Assembly (NCBI GenBank): GCA_017561715.1
Contig: JAFZBN010000015.1
Span: forward strand, 248,001-312,000
Reading direction: 5' to 3'
Source of the DNA: Clostridiales bacterium
GTDB lineage: Bacteria > Bacillota > Clostridia > Saccharofermentanales > Saccharofermentanaceae
DNA length: 64,000 nucleotides
Notes under the pieces: model-generated
What the model saw: only the letters and a program-made list of their open reading frames with translations
Told to the model about the DNA's origin: nothing
The model's database searches: none
Translations under genes and position numbers: made by a program
Part shown: positions 55,088 to 62,170 of the stretch, one piece after another
How positions within the stretch are numbered: position 1 is the stretch's first letter
Layout of the letters: every line of letters starts with the position of its first letter

Positions 55088-55156
55088 TCAACAACATCGA
55101 CACATTCGTCCGAAACGATAATTCTTTCTATTCAGTTGGATAAGAAGCTCTCTCAT
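55088..55156 (-). CDS. Cysteine-rich leader peptide (22 residues) upstream of metY-cysK
   Basis: ATG at 55156 with AAAGGATG upstream and stop TGA at 55088-55090. The peptide begins MRELLIQLNRKNY and ends RMCRCC, so three of the last four codons are Cys (all TGT). Ribosome stalling at these codons when cysteine is short would be a natural sensor for the cysteine-making operon downstream. A second in-frame-shifted ATG (55166) could encode only 12 residues without Cys. Confidence 0.65.
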   Translation of the reverse strand: MRELLIQLNRKNYRFGRMCRCC

Positions 55157-55183
55157 GGTTGCTCATCCTTTTCTTTCGTTTCG

Positions 55184-55242
55184 CCTAGTGCTTGACTAGG
55201 TTGTTTTGAATGATAAACCATTTCGCCTACCATGTCAATAGG
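55184..55242 (-). promoter_or_regulatory. metY promoter with two 17-bp operator-like sites
   Basis: On the minus strand TTGACA (55233-55238) and TATCAT (55210-55215), 17 bp apart. CCTATTGACATGGTAGG (55226-55242) covers the -35 and CCTAGTCAAGCACTAGG (55184-55200) lies at the transcript start; both are followed by CGAAA. They match the 17-bp spacing of the site in the rrf2 promoter. Confidence 0.7.
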
Positions 55243-55303
55243 TTTTTTTCGATAAACTTTTATCCGATTTGAAAACGCAGAAACAGAAATGCTTCTATCG
55301 CCT

Positions 55304-55332
55304 GTCGTGCGGGCATTTGCCGCCCGTACGAC
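55304..55332 (-). terminator. Hairpin after thiC, possible operon terminator
   Basis: GTCGTGCGGGC and GCCCGTACGAC pair with one mismatch over a 7-base loop. The T-run after it on the minus strand is poor, so termination is uncertain. A GAAAAGCAC copy (55338-55346) lies between it and the stop codon. Confidence 0.5.
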
Positions 55333-55346
55333 ATAGCGAAAAGCAC

Positions 55347-56651
55347 TTACAGGATATCGATATATTCTCCGGCGAGGGCTTTGTTCATGGATCTTACCGC
55401 GCAGAATTTTCCGCACATGGAGCAGCTCTCTTCGATCTCCGGGGATCTGTCGTCGCGGATCGCTTTCGCGGTCTCCGGATCGATCGCGCAGTTCCACTGC
55501 TCTTCCCAGTCGAACTTTCTTCTGGCATCCGCCATGCGGTCATCTATATCACGGGCGTGCGGAACTTTCTTTGCGATATCCGCCGCGTGTGCCGCGATAC
55601 GGGAAGCGATGATGCCCTGCTTTACATCGTCGACATTCGGAAGCGCGAGGTGCTCGGCAGGAGTTACGTAGCAGAGGAATGCCGCGCCGGCCTTCGCTGC
55701 GATCGCGCCGCCGATCGCGGATGTGATGTGGTCATAACCCGGAGCGATATCGGTAACGAGTGGTCCGAGAACATAGAACGGCGCGCCGCCACAGATACGC
55801 TGCTGGATCTTCATGTTCGCTTCGATCTCGTCCATCGCCATATGGCCCGGACCCTCGACCATGACCTGAACATCCTTCGCCCACGCGCGGCGAGTCAGCT
55901 CACCGAGTCTGACGAGTTCTTCGATCTGGCAGACATCAGACGAATCGGCAAGGCAGCCCGGACGGCACGCATCTCCGAGAGAGATCGTGACATCGTACTC
56001 GCGGCAGATATCGAGGATCTCATCGTAATGCTCATAGAAAGGATTCTCCTCTCCTGTCATGCACATCCAGGCAAATACGAGCGAACCGCCGCGGGAAACG
56101 ATATTCATCTTTCTTCCCACCTTCTTGATCTGCTCGATCGTCTTTCTCGTGATACCGCAGTGGAGAGTCACGAAGTCGACACCGTCTTCCACGTGAAGTC
56201 TGACGACATCGATAAAGTCCTGCGCGGTCAGTGTCGCAAGATCTCTCTGATAATGAATCACAGAGTCATATACAGGAACGGTACCGATCATGGCCGGGCA
56301 TTCGCTTGTGAGTTTTCTTCTGAAAGGCTGTGTATTTCCGTGAGAGGAAAGGTCCATGATCGCCTCGGCACCCATGTCGACCGCCGCCATGACCTTCTGC
56401 ATCTCGATGTCGTAGTCCTTGCAGTCCTTCGATACGCCAAGGTTGACGTTGATCTTCGTTCTCAGCATCGAGCCGACACCATTCGGATCGATACAGGTGT
56501 GAAGCTTATTACAGCAGATCGCGACCTGTCCGTCGGCGACCCACTGGCGGATCTCCTCTTCTGTTCGAAATTCCTTCTTTGCGACGGCCTTCATCTCCGG
56601 GGTAATGATCCCTTTTCTTGCCGCGTCCATCTGTGTCGTGTACTCTCTCAT
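55347..56651 (-). CDS. thiC: Phosphomethylpyrimidine synthase
   Basis: Radical SAM enzyme turning aminoimidazole ribotide into HMP phosphate for thiamine. 434 residues, the short form without the N-terminal extension. The C-terminal Fe-S motif is CSMCGKFCAVR, and GDACRPGC and EGPGH are typical ThiC blocks. Start after AAAGAGGAAAGAAAA. Last gene of the thiM-E-D-C operon. Confidence 0.95.
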   Translation of the reverse strand: MREYTTQMDAARKGIITPEMKAVAKKEFRTEEEIRQWVADGQVAICCNKLHTCIDPNGVGSMLRTKINVNLGVSKDCKDYDIEMQKVMAAVDMGAEAIMDLSSHGNTQPFRRKLTSECPAMIGTVPVYDSVIHYQRDLATLTAQDFIDVVRLHVEDGVDFVTLHCGITRKTIEQIKKVGRKMNIVSRGGSLVFAWMCMTGEENPFYEHYDEILDICREYDVTISLGDACRPGCLADSSDVCQIEELVRLGELTRRAWAKDVQVMVEGPGHMAMDEIEANMKIQQRICGGAPFYVLGPLVTDIAPGYDHITSAIGGAIAAKAGAAFLCYVTPAEHLALPNVDDVKQGIIASRIAAHAADIAKKVPHARDIDDRMADARRKFDWEEQWNCAIDPETAKAIRDDRSPEIEESCSMCGKFCAVRSMNKALAGEYIDIL

Positions 56652-56680
56652 TTTTCTTTCCTCTTTTCTTTATGTGTTTA

Positions 56681-57493
56681 TTATTCTTCTTCGAAGAGTT
56701 TGTAGTTATGCATCAAAGGCCCGCTTCCGGATCCGAGATCAAGCCCGGCCCGAAGTGCGCCGGTAATGTAGTTTTTTGCGTTTCGGATACTTTCATCGAG
56801 TGGGTTTCCGATCGCAAGGAAAGATGCGATCGCAGAAGATAATGTGCATCCCGTTCCATGGGTATTCGGATTGTCGATACGTTCTCCTTGAAAGTTCACT
56901 GTCGATTCTCCCTGATACAGAAGATCGTTCGCGTCACAGATACTGTGACCGCCTTTGATAAGGACCGCGACCTGATTGTCCGAACCGTTTTTACTGATCT
57001 TTTCGGAGATCTTTTTCGCGACTTCTTCCATATCCTTTTCCGTCTTTATCTTCATGCCGGAAAGGATCTCCGCCTCGGGGATATTCGGCGTGATGACGGT
57101 CGCCAGCGGCATCAGTTTATCGATCAGGACTTCGACCGCGTCATCGGAGATGAGCTTGGCACCGGATGTCGCAACCATAACCGGATCGACAACGATGTTT
57201 TTTGCTTTATAGAAAGACAGTCTTTCGGCAATGACTTCGATCAGATCGGGAGATGACACCATACCGATCTTCACGGCATCCGGGAAGATGTCCGTAAAGA
57301 CCGCGTCGAGCTGCTTACTTAAAAACTCGGGGCTTACTTCCATGATACCCGTAACGCCTGTTGTATTCTGCGCGGTAAGTGCCGTGATGACACTCATTGC
57401 GTAGACACCGTTCATGGTCATGGTCTTCATGTCTGCCTGGATCCCGGCGCCGCCGGAACAGTCACTTCCCGCGATCGTCAAAGCCGTTTTCAT
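56681..57493 (-). CDS. thiD: Hydroxymethylpyrimidine/phosphomethylpyrimidine kinase
   Basis: Phosphorylates HMP and HMP-P to HMP-PP. 270 residues of the ribokinase-like ThiD family: IAGSDCSGGAGIQADMKT at the start, DPVMVATSGAKL and the catalytic NTHGTGCTLSSAIAS. Its start overlaps thiE's stop by 4 bp. Confidence 0.95.
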   Translation of the reverse strand: MKTALTIAGSDCSGGAGIQADMKTMTMNGVYAMSVITALTAQNTTGVTGIMEVSPEFLSKQLDAVFTDIFPDAVKIGMVSSPDLIEVIAERLSFYKAKNIVVDPVMVATSGAKLISDDAVEVLIDKLMPLATVITPNIPEAEILSGMKIKTEKDMEEVAKKISEKISKNGSDNQVAVLIKGGHSICDANDLLYQGESTVNFQGERIDNPNTHGTGCTLSSAIASFLAIGNPLDESIRNAKNYITGALRAGLDLGSGSGPLMHNYKLFEEE

Positions 57494-58161
57494 GCCTCTA
57501 CCATCTCCTTTGTCTTAATGAGAAGTTCTTCAGTCGATTTCTTAATGTTTTTCTTCCCGAAGATCGCGGAGATCACGGCGATACCGCAGATCCCGGAACC
57601 CTTCAGTTCAGATACGTTTTCTTCGGAGATGCCTCCGATCGCAACGACCGGGATACTGACCGCTTCACATATCGCTTTTAATGTTTCAAAAGGAACTTCG
57701 ATCGCGTCATCTTTCGATCCTGTCGGGAATACCGCGCCGACTCCGAGATAATCCGCGCCGCGTGCTTCCGCAAGCTTTGCCTGCTCAACGGTCTGTGCGG
57801 AAACACCTAAGATCGCGTCCGGTCCGAGAAGCGCTCTGACATCGCCTGCTTCCATGTCACTCTGTCCGACATGCACACCGTCCGCGCCCATTCTCTTTGC
57901 GATCTCGACATTGTCGTTTACAACGAATGGAATCCCGTGTGCTCGGCAGAGATCCTGGATCGCGATCGCTTCTTTTTCAAAAGCACTTTCCGACAGGTTC
58001 TTTTCACGAAGCTGAATAAATGTCGCTCCGCCCGCGATCGCAAGTTCAACCTGCTGAAAGAGATTGAGTTCTCCCGTCCAGCGGCGGTCGGTCACGGCGT
58101 AAAGAAGAAGCGCGTTTTGAAGTTCTTCTTTGGAGATCTTGGAATGCTTATCTGATCTCAT
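57490..58161 (-). CDS. thiE: Thiamine-phosphate synthase
   Basis: Joins HMP-PP and HET-P to thiamine phosphate. About 223 residues: LYAVTDRRW, IQLREKNLSE, FVVNDNVEIAKRMGADGVHVGQSD and VVAIGGISEENV are ThiE blocks. The true start is the ATG at 58161, 14 bp inside thiM; the longer frame upstream is shadow. Overlaps thiM and thiD, indicating translational coupling. Confidence 0.94.
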   Translation of the reverse strand: MRSDKHSKISKEELQNALLLYAVTDRRWTGELNLFQQVELAIAGGATFIQLREKNLSESAFEKEAIAIQDLCRAHGIPFVVNDNVEIAKRMGADGVHVGQSDMEAGDVRALLGPDAILGVSAQTVEQAKLAEARGADYLGVGAVFPTGSKDDAIEVPFETLKAICEAVSIPVVAIGGISEENVSELKGSGICGIAVISAIFGKKNIKKSTEELLIKTKEMVEA

Positions 58162-58999
58162 ACTTCGCACCTTCTTCCAGTGTCTTACTGTCCATATTGA
58201 AGATCGCGTCGATGATCCTGTTTCTGTATGTGGAGTTTCCGTCACCCTCCTGCATTCTCGACCAGCCGATCTCACCTGCAAGACCCATGAGCATGACGGC
58301 CGCGGCAACGGCATCGGTCATGTGGTCCGGATTGGCAACGGCATAGGCGGTAGCGACCGCGGAGAGCTGGCATCCGGTTCCCGTGATACGGCTCATCTCC
58401 GGTCGTCCGTTTCGGATAACATAGCAGACATCGGCATCGCCGACGAGGTCGATCGCGCCTGTGATCGCGATGACGGCGTTGACTTTCTTGGAAAATGCCT
58501 TTACAAAAGCGACCATCTCATCGAGGTTTTCTTCCGTGACTGCGTCAGCGGCATCGGCATCGACACCCTTTGTCGTTCCCGTTCCCTTGGCAAGCGTCTT
58601 GATCTCGGAGATATTACCACGGATGACGTTCGGACGAGCCGTATTGACGACCATCTGCGCGGTCGTTGTACGAAGAGAAGACGCACCGGCACCTACCGGG
58701 TCAAGAAGAATGACGTGACCTAAAGATCTGGCTCTCGAACCTGCGATCGACATCGCTTGTATTGAACGTTCGTTCAGCGTACCGATATTGATATTTAAGC
58801 CTCCGCAGATCGATGTGATATCAAATACATCATCCGGTTCATCGGACATGATCGGACTTCCTCCGCATGCGAGAAGCGCGTTGGCGACATCGTTGACCGT
58901 GACATAGTTTGTGATGTTGTGGATCAAAGGTGTCTTGGCGTGTACCTGTTCCAGGCACTGTCCCGGTGTGAATCTTTTTCCTTCAGTTGCTGTACTCAT
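58148..58999 (-). CDS. thiM: Hydroxyethylthiazole kinase
   Basis: Salvages thiazole alcohol to HET-P. About 283 residues, with HNITNYVTVNDVANALLACGGSPIM, LDPVGAGASSLR and the ATP/substrate Cys region ITGTGCQLSAV. The ATG at 58999 follows AGAGGTATTTT; codons further upstream lie in the riboswitch terminator. First gene of the operon; no thiazole synthesis gene (thiG, thiH) is present, so thiazole is probably salvaged or made elsewhere. Confidence 0.94.
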   Translation of the reverse strand: MSTATEGKRFTPGQCLEQVHAKTPLIHNITNYVTVNDVANALLACGGSPIMSDEPDDVFDITSICGGLNINIGTLNERSIQAMSIAGSRARSLGHVILLDPVGAGASSLRTTTAQMVVNTARPNVIRGNISEIKTLAKGTGTTKGVDADAADAVTEENLDEMVAFVKAFSKKVNAVIAITGAIDLVGDADVCYVIRNGRPEMSRITGTGCQLSAVATAYAVANPDHMTDAVAAAVMLMGLAGEIGWSRMQEGDGNSTYRNRIIDAIFNMDSKTLEEGAKYEIR

Positions 59000-59059
59000 A
59001 AAATACCTCTTTCTGCCTTTTCGGCACTTTAATAGATCGAGGCTTCTTTTTCGAAAGGA

Positions 59060-59097
59060 AAAAAAAAAGAAGTTCCCCGCTCTGACCGGGTAACTCC
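59060..59097 (-). terminator. TPP riboswitch expression-platform terminator
   Basis: Minus strand: GAGTTACCCG, 7-base loop, CGGGGAACTTC, then a run of about ten T residues. It lies between the TPP aptamer and thiM, so thiamine pyrophosphate should stop transcription. Confidence 0.85.
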
Positions 59098-59114
59098 TCA
59101 AAAACACCTATATG

Positions 59115-59205
59115 TTCAGGCATCCCTACGTTGGCATTATCCAAATCAGGTTATGGGTCGAAGGTCATTACCTTCCTCTCAGCCTGTAACACAAGCTCCC
59201 CTTCT
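59115..59205 (-). promoter_or_regulatory. TPP riboswitch (THI-box)
   Basis: Minus strand carries GGGGAGC, GGCTGAGA, ACCTGATTTGGATAATGCCA and CGTAGGGA, the conserved THI-element blocks. It controls the thiM-thiE-thiD-thiC operon. Confidence 0.95.
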
Positions 59206-59311
59206 GTTATTTACGGCGGTAATTCTAGCACATCGAAAAGATCAACGCAACCACTTCTTAGCGAAAAATACGAGGTTTTAATGATTTTCTTTGGCGAAGT
59301 ACTTTATATGT

Positions 59312-59325
59312 TTTTCTGCTATAAT
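59312..59325 (+). promoter_or_regulatory. Promoter of the 335-residue lipoprotein gene
   Basis: Extended -10 CTGCTATAAT (TATAAT at 59320-59325); a good -35 is not obvious. It is 42 bp upstream of the ATG. The region between the riboswitch (59205) and here shows nothing else. Confidence 0.55.
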
Positions 59326-59366
59326 AAGGTAAGAATTTTTGATGAATCTTCTTTGGGAGGCTCAAC

Positions 59367-60374
59367 ATGAAAAAGACAGTGGCGATATTGTTGGTTGTTT
59401 CTGTTGTTCTGTGCTGCGGATGCAAAAAGCAGTCCAGGCGCAGCAAGTTTGATGACGATAAGACGATCGAGAACATCGAAGATTTTGAAGAATATCTCGG
59501 GAAGAAGCTGGACGCGGATAAGAAGAACCAGTCAAACTATGTCTCCGAAGACTATGCCAAAGGTTTTTATTCCACGGATTTCATCAACGACCAGATGACT
59601 TCGATCGGAACCAACAGTTTCCTTCTTCTCAATAAAACACCGGAAGATCAGCTTTCCGATTATGTGACCTATGTAAAGGTCAACACGGATTTTACTAACA
59701 AGGGCGAGACTTTAGACGGATCTGACCGTCTTCGTTCCACATACGAAATCCTGACTTCTTCTTACAGTAATTTCGAGGAAAAAGAGAATGCCGTGAATTA
59801 CTTTAAGAAGCGCTGCAGCCAGATCGAGACCGCGATGAACTCCACGGCAGACGAACTGGAGCTTGCCTACGAACTGGCCGACAGTAACTACAGACCCTGG
59901 TACGCGGAACTGTATCAGGTCTATGCTACAGATCACATCTCGCTGGAAAACCTTGACGAAAACATCTATTACTTCAACGAAAAAGACGACTACGGCTACA
60001 TCCGTTTCAATGTCGACATCAGCACGCTGGAGATCCCGGAGATCGCGAAAGCCGATTCTTCCCAGCCGATCACGAGAAAGCTTTATAACGCAAGTGTCGT
60101 TATGGTGCTTGACGAAAACTCGATCATCACAGCCTGCAGTTACAGCCTGGTCAATTCCGCCAACGATCCTTCCAAGGATTTCGCGAAAAGCCCTCTTGCG
60201 GATGACGATGATCTGATCGAGCTTTGCGCGAACCTCGGTATTCCGAATCCTTACGAGACAGATCTGAGTGATGATCTCCAGATCCTTTTCGGCGGTTACT
60301 TACGTATCCAGAGCGAACCTTCTTATGTCATCCACGGCAAGAAGACACGTCTTTCAAACCCGAACGACATCTGA
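59367..60374 (+). CDS. Lipoprotein of unknown function
   Basis: 335 residues. Signal peptide with lipobox CCGC (Cys about 19), then a Lys/Asp-rich region and a mixed alpha/beta domain with no family I recognise. Start after GGGAGGCTCAAC. It stands alone on the plus strand, between a promoter and a strong terminator, and is convergent with the cyclase operon. Confidence 0.7.
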   Translation: MKKTVAILLVVSVVLCCGCKKQSRRSKFDDDKTIENIEDFEEYLGKKLDADKKNQSNYVSEDYAKGFYSTDFINDQMTSIGTNSFLLLNKTPEDQLSDYVTYVKVNTDFTNKGETLDGSDRLRSTYEILTSSYSNFEEKENAVNYFKKRCSQIETAMNSTADELELAYELADSNYRPWYAELYQVYATDHISLENLDENIYYFNEKDDYGYIRFNVDISTLEIPEIAKADSSQPITRKLYNASVVMVLDENSIITACSYSLVNSANDPSKDFAKSPLADDDDLIELCANLGIPNPYETDLSDDLQILFGGYLRIQSEPSYVIHGKKTRLSNPNDI

Positions 60375-60400
60375 TACGAACGACTGATCTTGCAAACAAA

Positions 60401-60432
60401 AAGAGGCTCTTTCTTTTCGGAAAGAGCCTCTT
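60401..60432. terminator. Bidirectional Rho-independent terminator
   Basis: Perfect 13-bp stem AAGAGGCTCTTTC/GAAAGAGCCTCTT with a 6-base loop, between the convergent lipoprotein and MBL-GGDEF genes. Confidence 0.92.
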
Positions 60433-60451
60433 CCTTTATGCGTAAGAATAC

Positions 60452-62167
60452 TCAGTTTTCATCGGTGTAAACGACTTTGTTTCTTCCGGTTTCTTTGGCG
60501 ACATAGAGCCTTGCGTCCGCAGCGCTGATATTTTCTTCGATCGATCTGTTCGGATCAAAGAAAGCGCATCCGAAGCTCATCGTGCAGCGGATGACCGTTC
60601 CGTCTGCGTCGATATCGGATTCCATGAGCTTGACACGGACTTCTTCGGCTTTCTTTGCCGCGTACTCGAGGTCGGCGTCACGCATGACCATGACGAACTC
60701 TTCACCGCCCCAGCGATAGACGGATTCTTTTTCCGAACAGGTGGATTCGATCAGGGCCGAAGCGAACTTCAGGACATCGTCACCGGCATTATGTCCGTAG
60801 GTGTCGTTGACTCTCTTAAACTTATCGATATCGCAGATAAAGAGGGACATCTGCTTTCCGGATGTAGGAAGCAGGTATTCCTTCAGTTTTCCGCCGAAAT
60901 CGTAATAGAACGCCATACGGTTCTTAAGGCCCGTCAGACGGTCGTGATGCGAATCTTCGAGGAATACTTCGGACTCAAGCGCGATACCGCAGACAAGGGC
61001 GGCCAGAGAGAGTTTCTTACAGTCTTCCTCCTCGGAAAAACCCTTGCCGTCGTTTTTATTGATCAGCTGCAGGGCACCGATGAAATTGCCGTTAACATCC
61101 GCTACGGGAAGGACCAGCACGGACTTTGTGACATAGCCTGTCTGCTTGTCGATACTCGGGTTAAAATCCGGATCCGAATACGGATCGTTCGTGATGACGG
61201 TCTTCTTCTCACGAAGGGATTTTCCGACGAGACCCGTGGTGTCTGGCATGACGATCTTATCGACTCCCGTCGCTGTCATCGTCCACAGTTCCTGCTTTCT
61301 CTTATCCCATTTCCAGAAGCTTGCGCGGTCCGCGTCGACCAGTGTCTTCGCAAGTTCTGTCAGGTACGAAAACAAAAGCGCGTGGTCCTGACTTTTGTTC
61401 ATGCACATGTCCTTGTAAAGGCTGTCGGTGATCCTGAAAATGTTGTTCAAAAGCTGTCCTTGGTTTTCCATGTTCGCTACCTCAAGCGGCGCGAATTCCG
61501 CGCCTGTTCCCTTCATTATATTTTCAATTACAGTTTCATCGTCCATATGCATGAGATACACACGAACGCCTTGTTCCGTCAACATGCTGATCTTTCCTTT
61601 TAAGTCCTCGCAGAAAAGATGCACATCCGACCTTCTCGCGGACACTTCCGTATAAAGAACAGAGCCCTCCGACAGGTGCTTTTCGAACGGGATCAGGGTA
61701 TTCGTATCACCCGTATAGATCACGTTTGTTTCATCGATCACAAGGCGGTATCCGAAGCATTTGCCGTCGAGCTCGTCGGTATGCGTGGTCGCGATCGACT
61801 CGCCGAACCAGGGCTTTCTCAGGTTCGTCGATACCAGAAGGTCAAAAGAGGTCGGATCACATCCTTCGATGTTCGTAAGAAGATAGGAAAGATCTTCGTA
61901 CACTCGCATCGACGGCGCGATCACGGTAACGTGCTTGTTTTCAACATAGTGACAGTACGCGATGAGCATTCCCAGACCGCCGACGTGGTCGCCGTGCGTA
62001 TGCGTGATCAGGACATAGACCGAGTCATATCCGAAAAGGCCTCTGCTCCTAAGTTTGGAAAAAGCACTCATCGGGCAGTCCAGAAGGATGAGGTCATTTC
62101 CGTTAACGAAGTACGCGCAGTTATGTTCTTTTGTAAAAGCAGATCCTCTTCCTAAAAACGTAAGCAT
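60452..62167 (-). CDS. Metallo-beta-lactamase-fold / GAF / GGDEF fusion protein
   Basis: 571 residues in three parts. The N-terminal RNase Z-like metallo-beta-lactamase domain (about 1-235) has the metal motif HTHGDH at 56-61, plus YTGDTNT and LMHMDDE. A GAF domain (about 265-400) follows, then GGDEF with an active-type GGEEF motif at 487-491 and no RxxD inhibition site. No membrane segments. The gene starts 3 bp after the stop of the CHASE2 cyclase gene (GGAGGAGTAACCG precedes the ATG). Catalysis by the lactamase-fold part is likely, since its ligands are intact; substrate unknown. Confidence 0.88.
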   Translation of the reverse strand: MLTFLGRGSAFTKEHNCAYFVNGNDLILLDCPMSAFSKLRSRGLFGYDSVYVLITHTHGDHVGGLGMLIAYCHYVENKHVTVIAPSMRVYEDLSYLLTNIEGCDPTSFDLLVSTNLRKPWFGESIATTHTDELDGKCFGYRLVIDETNVIYTGDTNTLIPFEKHLSEGSVLYTEVSARRSDVHLFCEDLKGKISMLTEQGVRVYLMHMDDETVIENIMKGTGAEFAPLEVANMENQGQLLNNIFRITDSLYKDMCMNKSQDHALLFSYLTELAKTLVDADRASFWKWDKRKQELWTMTATGVDKIVMPDTTGLVGKSLREKKTVITNDPYSDPDFNPSIDKQTGYVTKSVLVLPVADVNGNFIGALQLINKNDGKGFSEEEDCKKLSLAALVCGIALESEVFLEDSHHDRLTGLKNRMAFYYDFGGKLKEYLLPTSGKQMSLFICDIDKFKRVNDTYGHNAGDDVLKFASALIESTCSEKESVYRWGGEEFVMVMRDADLEYAAKKAEEVRVKLMESDIDADGTVIRCTMSFGCAFFDPNRSIEENISAADARLYVAKETGRNKVVYTDEN

Positions 62168-62170
62168 CGG

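Noticed and set aside
55000..55200. Possible SAM-I riboswitch upstream of metY
   Set aside because: None of the conserved SAM-I blocks are present; a leader peptide and hairpins explain the region better.
60401..60432. Fourth copy of the structured terminator family
   Set aside because: It is a plain 13-bp hairpin without the CGAGGACC core.
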